Made by a program: the position numbers and the translations under genes
Shown here: positions 1 to 10,260 of the stretch, piece after piece
How positions within the stretch are numbered: the first letter of the stretch is position 1
Layout of the letters: each line of letters begins with the position of its first letter
Notes under the pieces: generated by a model
Database searches by the model: none
Told to the model about the DNA's origin: nothing
What the model saw: the letters and a program-made list of their open reading frames with translations, nothing else
From: Siphonodentalium dalli
Lineage: Eukaryota; Mollusca; Scaphopoda; Gadilida; Siphonodentaliidae
Reading direction: 5' to 3'
Length of the DNA stretch: 64,000 bases
Assembly: GCA_032622095.1 (NCBI GenBank)
Contig: CP136061.1
Location: 86,652,324 to 86,716,323 of the forward strand

Positions 1-1310
1 AATGGCGTTATTAATGGTGCATTATATTTAACTTGATCTGTCCATCACAGGAAACATAATTAATAGATGGAAAATTGGAAGCATATCCTCTCACCAGTCA
101 CTACACTCTGCAGTGTGCCAAGAACAAATGGGAGATGTTCTTCTTTTCCTTCACTCACAAAGTTAATTGACTCACTTTGTCAGTCACCAATTCACTGGGT
201 TTCACATGTTTGTCACATCTGTGTGTCGACTGGTCTGTAGTGTAGATTGCTAGAATTGTATTTTTACCCGAGTCACACTCACAGTGAGTGGATGAGGCTG
301 AGTCTGAACAGGCTGAAGTCGTTGAAAACTAAATTTACTAAACTGTAATCACTAATACAATCCTAATAGTAATAGACTAGTATAGTACCAGTAGTAAATG
401 AGTAAATCAGTCAGCTCTAAAATGTCCATTTTCTGATGACACCACTATTGACAGTCACAGTCACAGTGTCAGCTATTATCAATTAAATTTAGAGAAGTAT
501 ACGGAACAACTTGTCGCTTGCAACTCTAACCACTGAGTCCAGATAAAAACAGACTTAAAATTTAACAGAACAAGTCAAATCACAGTGGTGACCACAGACC
601 AGTCCAACGTCCACAGTCCACTCCAGTGACCTTCATTTTCATATTTTTTTCAGTCACAGTTTCGTCATTCACTGATTCAGTTTCTTCTCGACTGAGTTTC
701 ACTTTCACTGTTAAACTTCAAAAATCTGGAGGATCCACGCACAATGTATGCCCAATCGATTGGCTTATAACAAAATAAAATTCAGCACGAGAACCACAGC
801 GAGAAGAGTTGTTGTTGTTGTTTGAAGAGTTTGAATAGCATTCGCCAATAACTTCTCGGCGCAGCCATTTTTGAACGAAAATTACGTCACCATTTGTAAT
901 GTTACTATGGGCCAGGGGACGTAATTTCAAACTGAAACGGTTCGGAATCTGACGAAGTCTGCTCAATGCTATGCGCTTAATAGTATGTCAACTAAATCCA
1001 TATTAATCATTTAATTTTGAATAAGGGTGCTTGTGTTTTTAAAATTTAATAGTGTTGCTATTGGGAGGCTGATCGAAGAAGAAAAATAAATTCGTTTTGT
1101 TAATTTGTCAATTCATTTTACAGGCTGGTTCGAGGTTATTCCAACATGGCGGCCACCACTGGGGGCCCCATAGGTCCGAATCGCCCGGCTGTAAAAAAAA
1201 ATAAAAAATTTGAGGTTGATGGAGTATAGAAATTAGTGACGTCACAACTATACTTGCGTCGCTTACGAACCGTAAAACAACCTTTATGTTGTGATGATGT
1301 CAAATGAGTA
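1..1310. repeat. Dispersed 1.3-kb repeat, copy 1 (uninterrupted)
   Basis: The sequence matches 9030-9326 joined to 15731-16855, allowing scattered substitutions and small indels. Shared landmarks include the stretch beginning aacttgatctgtccatcac near the start, a region rich in short cagtcac/actgag words, and the end around gacgtcacaactatacttgcg. It is probably cut by the window edge. This copy carries the empty sites for the insertions found in copy 2: gaggctgag near 290-300 and ccactgggg near 1156-1165. I see no convincing reading frame. It could be a segmental duplication or part of a non-autonomous transposon; the sequence does not decide. Confidence 0.75.
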
Positions 1311-1451
1311 GACTAATTAAAATCACGGAATCGGAGTCGGAGTAAATTGTGTCTACCTATATCACGTCATAACTAATATGATTACGTCAGTACGTATTGA
1401 CAACCCAAAACACGTCCATCTATAAACTGAAAAATGTATGTATCATGGGAG

Positions 1452-1660
1452 TACCATAATGCCTTACTATTGCATTGATAACTATTCCAATAAATAAGAG
1501 GCTATTTTGGCACCAGTATTTATTGAAAGTTTTCTCCGTTGATAGGGAGAAAACACTAAATACATATACATGTATCAAAACAAACACAACACATAACACA
1601 TTAACATACAATACATGTACATATTTAATATGTTACCATGATCAAAATTGATTTAACCGC
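1452..1660 (-). repeat. Ngaro B2 terminal repeat
   Basis: Matches 2036-2245 with few differences, running from taccataatgcc to atttaaccgc. It is the outer 3' repeat of the element in its transcription sense. The 63-aa and 110-aa minus-strand frames beginning MYVNVLCVV come only from this repeat pair and are not taken as genes. A 138-bp stretch (1661-1798) without a match separates it from A2. Confidence 0.85.
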
Positions 1661-1798
1661 AATACATGCAAGACAAACTAATTTAAACATATGTTCTAAA
1701 AGAGAACAAATTAATTTGATTACAAACTTATTTCTCATGATAATTTTAAGACTATTAAAAAAATTTAAACCCTATATAAAAGGGGCTGGGTGGGTGGG

Positions 1799-2032
1799 AA
1801 ATTGATCTGTCAAAATATTCGAATGGTAAGGAAAACTTTGGGCGCGAATGCTTATATACCAGCTAGGAATTATGGGTACCTGAACTGAGAAGTTCAAAGG
1901 TCATGTATACTGACGTGTATTCTAAATATGTCAACCAATAAAATGAGAAGTTCCAGTGTGATGTAGAGTGACGTAAAATTCTAAATTTATATCCAGGCTT
2001 AGTAATTACATATTTTGGTACCAAAATAGCCC
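1799..2032 (-). repeat. Ngaro A2 repeat
   Basis: This 234-bp block is nearly identical to A1 at 7103-7336, from aaattgatctgtc to aatagccc. It abuts B1 at 2036, giving the internal A-B junction expected of an Ngaro element. Confidence 0.88.
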
Positions 2033-2035
2033 AAT

Positions 2036-2245
2036 TACCACAATGCCTTACTATTGCATTGGTAACTATTCCAATAAATAAGAGGCTATTTTGGCACCAG
2101 TATTTATTGAAAGTTTTCTCCGTTGATAGGGAGAAAACACTAAATACATATACATGTATCAAAACAAACACAACACATAACACATTAACATACAATACAT
2201 GTACATATTTAATATGTTACCATGATCAAAATTGATTTTAACCGC
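2036..2245 (-). repeat. Ngaro B1 repeat
   Basis: Internal copy of B2, directly joined to A2 through the sequence cccaattacc. B1 lies just downstream of the hydrolase ORF in the sense of transcription, with about 220 bp between that stop codon and the repeat. Confidence 0.85.
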
Positions 2246-2466
2246 CAAGCCGTAGGCCTCCAGAAATTAATGCCGATGTCTTCAAGAGAGGGGAACCCAG
2301 AAGTCAGAGGTGTCATCATAGCCTCTGATCGTCTGGGAAGAGATGCGGTTCACACTATCTCCTGAAAGGAATAAAGGGAAAAGACATCAGTATCAAGTTC
2401 AATTAAAATCAATAAACTGCCAAAATCAGAGTTTATAACACATAAACCAAACATGTAATGTATAAT

Positions 2467-2974
2467 TTAAGTCAAATGTTTGATAACCTGAATAAAGAAA
2501 TTAGTCAACACTCGTGTACCTTCAAAATTTAAATGAAGGCCTCCATCTCGATCCGCATAAAGATGTCTCAAAGGCTTATGGCTCCCTTTATGAATAAAAG
2601 ATTTGAATGTTCTGACAAACCTAATGCTTTTCTTCTTACATAATTTTGCCAAGGCAAGATTAATATCAATAACTTTTTGTTCTGTTAAAGAAAAATCAAC
2701 AGGTCTAGGCAATATAGCGGAAATGATCAATTTACAATGAGTGTAATTCTTAACTACTTTTAATAATCTTTTAAATAAAGATTTTATCTCTTCCACGGAA
2801 TGTGAATTAACATTATTAGTTCCGACATGAATCAAAAGGTACTACTCCCCTTGTTTTTCTTTATAATCGAGGTTATATTTTCGATGGACGCTCCTCGATG
2901 TGCCTCCACCTTAGTACAATTGACACCTTTAACATACTTGCATATGGAGTCAGAAAGGAGAATAACAGATTTCT
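2467..2974 (-). pseudogene. Ngaro SGNH/GDSL-type hydrolase ORF, frameshifted
   Basis: The C-terminal 122 codons carry block III (HVGTNN) and block V (DGGLHLNFEG). Just upstream, in another frame, lies block I (LLSDSICKY), which keeps the nucleophile-position serine. The two parts are separated by a small indel near 2832-2838. The intact homologue at 27906-28462 shows the same domain order. Such hydrolases act on esters, but their role in the retrotransposon cycle is not established. The domain begins immediately after a candidate 3' splice site (TTTACAG, ending at 2975 on the minus strand). Its first codon is entered after two bases, the same phase as in the second element. There is no methionine near the start, which also argues for expression by splicing. 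Confidence 0.8.
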
Positions 2975-3057
2975 CTGTAAATATAAATATAGAAACATTA
3001 ATCAATGAATCTATATAATGTAACTAATGAATTTCTATAAGTTCAAAATATATTGTT

Positions 3058-3994
3058 TCAAGACATTTGAGACATATCTTCAACATTCAGTTCCAAATAT
3101 TTTTTATATGCATCACTCTTCCAGTCACCATGAATTTGAATCAGATCAAAAGGCACTCCACATCTAAAGGCTACTGTGCAACCACCCCTTCTGAATGAAT
3201 GGGATGAAAAATGTTTTGGGTTTCTACCAGTCATGTGTATAAGTGACTTCAATCTATTTTGAAAATCAGAATAAGTGACTACCTTTAAATTATGTGGTTT
3301 TCTTGTCTTTCTGATTAAAAAGGCTGGTGCCTCTATTGAGGCTGGTGTCAACTTACACATATTATTAAAGGCAAAAATGGGACACAATGGTGAGCCTGGA
3401 ATTGATACTAATGGTATCTGTAAAATTCTCTCTCCCAACTGGTTAGTTTTTGACCATTTGAAGGAAATAGTCATCAAATTATCTGCTATGGCAATATCAC
3501 CTCTGGTTAATTGTTTGGATGAATCATAAGACTTAACAGAATCCGGAACTAAGTAAAGAATGCTATGACAAATAAACACCAGAAGGTAGCATCAAATGCC
3601 TTGTTGATATCCATTATGTTGTAAAATTCCAATAAAATTTCAGGAGTTATCGGATACGCTCTTTTAATTGAATGTGGATTCAATCTAGCTATACCTTTAA
3701 ACATTAGCTTCAATTGATATGTATCAGACGGAAATTCATGATCTGTTAATAAATGTAATGTTTTCACTCCTGCAACATAATTCTTTATGGCATCAATAGA
3801 TTCAAATGATCTACTAAGAAATTGAGCATACAACTGAATTACTACACAGTCTGCTGGTAAACATACCAGATTAAAATGACTACAAAACAATAAATATGAC
3901 TCAAATTGAATCTTTAAATTCTTCATTGTGCCTTTAGCAAAGGCTGCTATTGTGGATAGTCTAGCATCTGCTTTCAATATTCTCATATCACTAT
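3058..3994 (-). pseudogene. Ngaro tyrosine recombinase, internally deleted
   Basis: Two overlapping frames (3549-3986 and 3058-3579) together form one tyrosine recombinase, which would perform the integration of circular element DNA. The N-terminal part is the SAM-like core-binding region (AFAKGTMKNL onward). The C-terminal part has the catalytic HSFRRGG (His and second Arg), HGDW and the tyrosine in DAYKKYLEL. Compared with the second Ngaro copy (FFLIARKSNLV), a short deletion near 3549-3560 removed the ARKSN segment with the first catalytic arginine and shifted the frame. The copy is therefore dead. A candidate splice acceptor (AAATTACAG, ending at 3995) precedes the first codons. The gap to the RT stop is about 35 bp. 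Confidence 0.88.
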
Positions 3995-4027
3995 CTGTAA
4001 TTTAATAAAAGATTTCTCTGAAATTTA

Positions 4028-5815
4028 TTACCAATTATTTGTAAATTTAAAAAGATCATCTGAAATGTCAATTGTTTTTACAAATCTGTCACCCAACAGT
4101 TCTTTGAATTTATAAGCATTCATATCAGACCATCTAGATAATAGATCCGGAATCCTGTTAGACTCGCCTGATATATGGATACCTTTAACTTCAAATTGAT
4201 GAGTGGGTGTTATGAAAACAATTTCCCTGAGACATGATTGCATAAACGAATCATGAGTGGCACCGGAATTTAATACTGTCACTGAAGCTGAATTGTCACA
4301 ATAAATTGTAATTCTTTTGCCTGTATACCGACTACCCCACAATTGGAGACTGACTAAAATTGTAAGAAGTTCCAAACAATTTATATGCAAATTCAACTTC
4401 AAAATTAACTTAGGAAATTCCTTGTGAACACATTCATTGGCACTAATTGCCCCACAGCCAGTTAAAGTGGAATCACATGCCAATTCGACATCTGGTGCTG
4501 ACCATTCTTCAAGCATCATCATTGATATGCCGTTATAGTGACAAAGAAATTTTGACCACCACTCCAGATCTTTCTTAACAAATTCCGGAATAGAAACCTT
4601 CTGCCTATTGATGTTGAATGTACGTAACCATGTTAAGAGTCGTGAAACAAATAAACGCCCAGGTCGTACACAAGATGAAACAAAATTTAATTTTCCCAAT
4701 AATGATTCCAGTTCCTTCTTCGTGGCCTTTTTCTTATTCAACCAAGATCGAACAAGATCAAGAATTTCACAAAGGCGAACTGAATCTATACTCAATGAAA
4801 GACTTTCGGTATCAAATTGAATACCCAAAAATTTCAGCTGTGTTGACGGTGAACATTTCTTGTTTTCGGCTTCTTCAAGACCACAACTATCCAATAAATA
4901 TTTTAAATATACAAATGCCTCATCAGCTTCCTCTTTAACTTGGCAACCTGCCAAATCATCAAGATAGTTTACCAAGTTAAATCCAGCTTGATTCATCATG
5001 TATCTTAATGAGTTGGTCATAGATTGACATGCTAAAGCACTACTTCTTAACCCCATTGGTAAAACTCTATCAAAATAAATTTGACCCTTCCACTTATAAC
5101 CAAGCATATCAATGTCACCAACGTCAACAGGAATTTGCCAATAGCATCGTTTCAAATCTCTTGAGTATATCAAAGAATTCTGACCACATTCTCTGACCAA
5201 TTCAACAAGGCTATCGACTGATGTGTATATTAATTTGTAATTCTCTCCAAGATATGCATTTTTTGGAATAAAATCATTGACACTATTTCCTTGGGGAAAA
5301 CTCAAATCTAAAATGACTCGCCTTTCTACACTGTCTCGCTTGGGGACAGAATTTAATGGAGAAAGAAATGCAGTATCAAATGGAATTTGTTAAAAGGGAC
5401 CGATTACTGCTTGATAAGATATTTCTTTCTCAATATACTGGTTCATTTCATTTGGAAAGGAAGTAGCACCAGCATGATTCCTACTTCTAACATTTGTTGG
5501 TCTAACATGTTGAGTTTCCATGCCAATGGGAAAACCATACTTTAGAAAATCACATAACCGTTTATCTTCATAACTTGTCAACATTGACTCAAAAAATTCA
5601 ATGTTTAATTTTGAATAAACTGGTATGCGACATAACTCAAAATTGTACAAACCGGACTGTCTAACTTTGATATTTTCATTCACTACTGTTTCGTTGAATG
5701 AACTATCACCGGCTATACTGTGTTCTGAGACAGAAAAAGATGTTAATTCAAATGAATCCGCCTCGACATGTTTCACAGAACATTTGTCATTGTTCTTACT
5801 GGCCTCATTTGAAAG
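4028..5815 (-). pseudogene. Ngaro reverse transcriptase / RNase H, one in-frame stop
   Basis: The frame opens directly after the gag TGA at 5816-5818 and runs to TAA at 4028, with a single in-frame TAA at 5390-5392 about 142 codons in. After a non-conserved N-terminal region comes an RT of DIRS/Ngaro type: DLKRCYWQIPV palm segment, LPMGLRSS, then the active-site NYLDDLAG. RNase H follows with acidic positions in LACDSTLTGCG, INCLELL and YCDNSASV and the typical NRIPDLLSRW end. It would copy element RNA into DNA. The isolated stop looks like a point mutation, since the frame is open on both sides. The reading frame is the same as gag, so termination read-through is a possible mode of expression. 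Confidence 0.92.
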
Positions 5816-7030
5816 TCATGAGCCTGATGAGGTTTCCTGATGAGGACATGTCGAGCTGGACTCAGAATGAGAAGAACAAATCTTATCTTTCTCCAAACAA
5901 CTTGCACAAATATGCTGCACATGTCTCATTTGACCCTGAACAACTCTCAAATGAGGTGATTTCTTTGGACATTTATTTCGTTGAAACTCAGGGCAGAACC
6001 ATTCCCTGTTCGAATTATCCTTGGTTGGGGTAGGTCGCCCTGATGCAACACCACCCAAAGGACTGGCTCTGTTCTGAGTACTCAACGCAAACGTCTTACC
6101 GTATTTTGGCCGAGTATGACCAACCAGTAATGGGGTTTCCAACAATGATGTGTCATCACCCCAGTCTGCCTGACCATACTCGATCTTTCGAATGACAGCA
6201 GCATAAAAGTCCAACAGTGACTTCCACTCATAAATTTCCAGATAATAAGCAATTTTACGTAATAAAAACAATCGACCTTTCTTTTCTTTCTCATTTCTGA
6301 TCTGCATAATAATTTCAAGTTCTCCAGCAACAAATTGGCTGAAGGAGAGGTCTTGATATCTTATCTCTTTATTCACATACTCTAATTGCAACAATGACTG
6401 TGGGCATAATTGTGGATACAAAATTGTGGTAGCTGATTTGGCTTCCAAGCCCGAAATATTACTATGTTTTGCCTTTACTTTCTTGTTTGTTTTCGGTCTC
6501 TCCTTAAATATAGCCGACCGATCAGATGATGCATCACTGTCCATTTCATCATCACATGTGTCCGATGTAAAACCTAACCTTAGGTTTTTCAATTGATTGT
6601 TTACATTCTTTTTGAGACGTGAGTCAGATCTCAAATTATCTAAGGTAATGTTTATTTTACTCTTTTTACCTTTCTTCAATGCTGCCTGTTCGGCCTCCGC
6701 CAACTCTCTTCGGGACTCTTCCAACTCTTGTCTGATCTTTCGTTTCCATTCCGCTCTTCTGTCGTCCAGAGACTTCTTTTTTTGTCGATTCTGCTTTATT
6801 TCCTCAAGCATGGATTTCGTCTCTTCGTCATCGCTACCTTCGCTTCCTGTTTGGCTGTCGCTTTCTGCAGAAGATTCTACCTCTTCGTTGGGCGTATAAC
6901 CGTCCTCGTTGGTCTGACTTTCATCTTCATTCGCTTCGGATGGCACAAACTTATCACCTTTCTCCTTTCGCCCTGATTTGTGCATTTCGTTATAATCGAT
7001 TACTGCTCGCTCTCGTTTGGATCGAATCAT
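5816..7030 (-). CDS. Ngaro gag-like protein (404 aa)
   Basis: An intact frame starting with ATG at 7030-7028 and ending with TGA at 5818-5816. Residues about 30-75 are acidic and serine-rich; about 75-125 are charged and heptad-like (QKKKSLDDRRAEWKRK), probably a coiled coil; the last 60 residues hold a Cys/His cluster (WFCPEFQRNKC, then CASC) like the CCCH-type knuckle of DIRS-order gag proteins. The role would be RNA binding and particle formation. The next codon after TGA continues in the same frame as RT. A GT at 6957 in AAAGGTGATAAG is one possible splice donor that would join in phase to the downstream acceptors; this is inference only. The protein is otherwise unique in this window. 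Confidence 0.85.
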   Translation of the reverse strand: MIRSKRERAVIDYNEMHKSGRKEKGDKFVPSEANEDESQTNEDGYTPNEEVESSAESDSQTGSEGSDDEETKSMLEEIKQNRQKKKSLDDRRAEWKRKIRQELEESRRELAEAEQAALKKGKKSKINITLDNLRSDSRLKKNVNNQLKNLRLGFTSDTCDDEMDSDASSDRSAIFKERPKTNKKVKAKHSNISGLEAKSATTILYPQLCPQSLLQLEYVNKEIRYQDLSFSQFVAGELEIIMQIRNEKEKKGRLFLLRKIAYYLEIYEWKSLLDFYAAVIRKIEYGQADWGDDTSLLETPLLVGHTRPKYGKTFALSTQNRASPLGGVASGRPTPTKDNSNREWFCPEFQRNKCPKKSPHLRVVQGQMRHVQHICASCLEKDKICSSHSESSSTCPHQETSSGS

Positions 7031-7102
7031 TAAATAAATTCAACGTTAATTTAAAGTATGATCGAATATCGATATAATTTATAAGTCGAAAAGTTGATCT
7101 CC

Positions 7103-7336
7103 AAATTGATCTGTCAAAATATTCGAATGGTAAGGAAAACTTTGGGCGCGAATGCTTATATACCAGCTAGGAATTATGGGTACCTGAACTGAGAAGGTCA
7201 AAGGTCATGTATACTGACGTGTATTCTAAATATGTCAACCAATAAAATGAGAAGTTCCAGTGTGATGTAGAGTGACGTAAAATTCTAAATTTATATCCAG
7301 GCTTAGTAATTACATATTTTGGTACCAAAATAGCCC
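7103..7336 (-). repeat. Ngaro A1 terminal repeat
   Basis: The 5' repeat of the Ngaro element, 234 bp, nearly identical to A2. It lies about 70 bp before the gag start and should contain the promoter. The outer flank reads gagtacc, the same seven bases that flank B2. Confidence 0.87.
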
Positions 7337-8553
7337 GAGTACCTATATATACATTATGAGAATGGAGTAAAGTTGTGACAAACACGTCCTTGTTAATTGT
7401 GGTGCCCCCTACCTGATCTGACGGTGCTTCGGCCACTTTGCACAAAATAATTATATTCCTCATAGCAGGAGATGCCTGTCTATATACCACTTTGGACAAC
7501 ATAATTATAGTCCTCACGCCAATGAGATGCCTGTCTATATACAAAATATTTTCATAAAACAATATTCCCCTATCAAGAATAGACTATCGAACCACAACAA
7601 ATACTAGATCCTGCCATGGATGTATACACTAGCTATGTCCGTACAGATTACTAGAGATCATATTACACAAATTGCTTTTATGTTCTGACAGCGAACTTCA
7701 TAACATGAACAAACAAGCAGGGAATATATTTCTCTTAATTGTTAATACTTGTTCCTCAGTAATCTACTTCACAGTAGGGGTGGTAAAGCTCGAGATTGCA
7801 TGCTTGTTTGTGACTTGTGAGCTGATACTCTCATGTGCCTAATCATTGTGACAGCCAATAATAGTGATAGTGGGATTTGAGGCTGAAATTAATAATAGTG
7901 ATAGCGATTTAACTCTATATACTGTATGTATCTATGCCAAATAATTTAATGATCGTTGAAAATTTTATCCAAAATTAATAATCATGCAGCACATGCTGAC
8001 AATATTGTTAGGCATCTGAGAGTATATTAGCATTTAATTAATTGCCCGGGATAAACTACATGAGTGTAAGGGACGGAAAGCAAAATCAATCACAAAGTCA
8101 CTTAAATCATGCACTTTTAAGTTTGGACCTTCACGTACTCACGTACATTGAAATACATTACTAAAAATTAAGGAACAGGTATTTTATAAATTATTACTGT
8201 ACTGTTTTTTTTCGTTGTTACAAACTTCCCTTTCGCAACAGCAAAAAGTTCCCATGGTTCGTACTGGTGGAATATATAATCTGGACGGGCATATGGACTA
8301 GCTAGAATAGAGATTCATGGCATGATCTAAGAAAATGCTACAAGATTAACAAATTATGACCATCTGGGATTGCCTCATGAGTCATGTAGAAGGTCATGAC
8401 AGTTCCACCAGCTTGGCATCGGAATTATTATGTATAGCATAACCGATGATTCCAATGTGTCAAGTCGACAATAGAACGTACACAAGGCTATATCTAATAA
8501 TGTTTACCACAAATAGCCATTATAGTTGCTGGCCCTGCTGACCGAGCTCCCGA
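7337..8553. other. Intergenic, no gene recognised
   Basis: There is no supported coding region. 7433-7541 is a diverged 54-bp tandem duplication ending in gatgcctgtctatata. Otherwise I see no repeat structure that I can name. Confidence 0.6.
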
Positions 8554-8952
8554 TTAAAGGTACTCAATCCGATCATACGCTCCTAAATTACTAATTCTTT
8601 GGCTTCGCATGGCTTCGAGGGTAACAAATAACAAATATTTGATTCTAGTCAAGGAACCCACCCATCAAAGCTCAGAGTGATCAAATATCGATTTTTGTTA
8701 TTACTCGAGATATGTGATAATATGTGGCCCAGAAACACGTGATCAAACGGAAAGTCTCGTACAAAATTGCGGATGAAGATGGATAACTCTAAAATCAAGT
8801 GGTAATACGGCAAAATGTGTTGATACTTAAGTCTTCGTTAATTATTTCGTCGCAATAAATCTATTCTGATAACTAAAGCGGCGTATTTTGAAGAAATGTT
8901 GTTGTTGTATCTTGTTGATATGGGACCGTCTGATCGGATTGAGTACCTTTAA
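8554..8952. mobile_element. MITE, family with TTAAAGGTACTCAATCCGA ends (copy 1)
   Basis: The ends are terminal inverted repeats: ttaaaggtactcaatccga at the left and its complement ending in gagtacctttaa at the right. The interior shares patches with 29859-30312, for example gatggataactctaaaatca. The TTAA at each end could be the target duplication or part of the inverted repeat. No coding capacity. Confidence 0.8.
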
Positions 8953-9029
8953 TGCTTAAAGTTTAAACTGAGAACACAGTGTTAGAATCATGATATATTT
9001 AATAGGTGAGAATGGTAAAACAAATCACC

Positions 9030-9326
9030 GTTAATGGCATTATTAACAGTTAATCACGTTTAACTTGATCTGTCCATCACAGGAAACATAATTCATACCG
9101 TAGATGGAAAGTTGGAAACTGTTCAAACATATCCTCTCACTACACTCAGTCACTCTGCTGTCTCTGCAGTGTGCCGAGAGCGAATGTGAGATGTTCTTCA
9201 CTGACCAATTTTATGAACTCACTTAGTCCACAGCGCACTAGGCTTAACATGTTTGTCACGTTTGTGTGTAGTCTGTAGATGGCCAGAATTGTATTCTGAC
9301 CCGAGTCACAGTGATTGAGGCTGAGA
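9030..9326. repeat. Dispersed 1.3-kb repeat, copy 2, left part
   Basis: Homologous to about 1-300. It ends exactly at ggctgaga, the left target-site duplication of the 6.4-kb insertion, and resumes at 15731. Confidence 0.8.
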
Positions 9327-10063
9327 TAGGGACCTGCGAATATTCGAGATTCGATTCGATGTCGATATCGGGCACCCGATTCGAGATCGACACCGAATCG
9401 GTCCGCTGATTCGGATAATTTCGAATCAGTTTTTACTTTGGTGTTGTCTCGTTATTTGAGTCTAGCTAACATGCAAATGACCTCAAATCAAAAAAAATTG
9501 AAGCACAAGGTTGACAAGTTAGCCAACGTATGTAATGTAATGTATGCCGTTTAGAATAGACGTGCATTATGCAAATTATGTGCTTCGATAGCAACGCGTG
9601 ACGGTGATCATTCGCCGCATATACATGTATATGTAATCTGCATCACACAATATAAATTGTCTACATGGTGCGTGATCCCCAGATGCGGAACTCAATTGGT
9701 TACCTTATGTTTAGAACTTCAGGGGTGCTATTCACCAAGCGAGACTATTTTATAAACCAGGTAGTTTATATGGTAGCGTCTGAACGCAAAGGTATCTTCG
9801 CTTTAGCGCAAACGACACACACTGTCGATGGTGTGATTGATCCAATCGATCAGATTTGTCACCTGTCAATTGACGCCGTCTTACGACTAATTCATGAACA
9901 CTCACCGGCCACAATCGGCATGTATAGCGGTATAATTTTTGGGTATAACTGTGTGGAGACTCATGCTTGCGTTTATATATCTGCAGAATTAGTTTCAATG
10001 ATAATAATGAGGTTTTCTAATTAACACAGTATGAAAATGAAGAGCCAAGAAGATAACGTCTCA

Positions 10064-10222
10064 GAAGAATTTTGTTTGTGTTTTGGTTCTGTTTGGATAT
10101 TTCCCTGCTATTTCCAAAGAAATTTCTTTCCATGCATCATTTTTCCGGCACTGGTGAATGGTGCCGGTTTCTTTGTTCTTTAATATTTTGATTCTTCTCT
10201 CCAAAAAAGTGCTACGCTCGTC
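10064..10222 (-). pseudogene. Myb/SANT-like DNA-binding domain fragment (left arm)
   Basis: About 50 codons before TGA at 10061-10063. The pattern is an arginine/lysine-rich helix, then KNDAWKEISLEIAG and KYPNRTKTQ. It resembles the Myb/SANT-like domain found in transposon accessory proteins and some host regulators, where the tryptophan is followed by an I-x-x-x-hydrophobic helix and an R-T-x-x-Q element. The N-terminal side runs into a poly-G tract, so no complete gene is present. The function would be DNA binding, possibly of transposon ends. The family call is by eye and moderate. Confidence 0.42.
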
Positions 10223-10228
10223 GGCAGT

Positions 10229-10260
10229 GGGGGGGGGGGGGGGGGGCCCGGGGGGGGGGG
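10229..10260 (+). repeat. Poly-G tract (G18 CCC G11)
   Basis: A run of 18 G, then CCC, then 11 G. The mirror position in the other arm (14507-14529) is an uninterrupted run of 23 C. The tract length is prone to sequencing and assembly error. Confidence 0.85.

Larger units (their letters stand above)
1452..7336 (-). mobile_element. Ngaro-type tyrosine-recombinase retrotransposon, nearly full length
   Basis: Reading the minus strand, the order is A1 repeat, gag, RT/RNase H, tyrosine recombinase, SGNH hydrolase, then B1, A2 and B2 repeats. That split direct-repeat plan (A1 - ORFs - B1A2B2) together with RT, a tyrosine recombinase instead of a DDE integrase, and a hydrolase ORF is the known signature of Ngaro elements in the DIRS order. 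The element replicates through RNA, and integration is thought to use a circular DNA and the recombinase. This copy has one in-frame stop in RT, a deletion in the recombinase and a frameshift in the hydrolase, so it should be non-autonomous. A seven-base GAGTACC lies at both outer borders. Confidence 0.9.

Noticed and set aside
1420-2195. Two minus-strand frames beginning MYVNVLCVVFV
   Set aside because: Both are translations of the Ngaro B repeats and change with them; no domain and no selection evident.
4000-4030. A 37-bp intron joining RT to recombinase (GTAATA...TTACAG)
   Set aside because: Too short for normal splicing, and the joined frame would stop at once.
4608-6976. Plus-strand frames over gag and RT
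   Set aside because: Antisense shadows of the Ngaro ORFs.
7167-7562. 131-codon minus frame
   Set aside because: Most of it is the A1 repeat read through into the flank; the A2 copy gives the same peptide.
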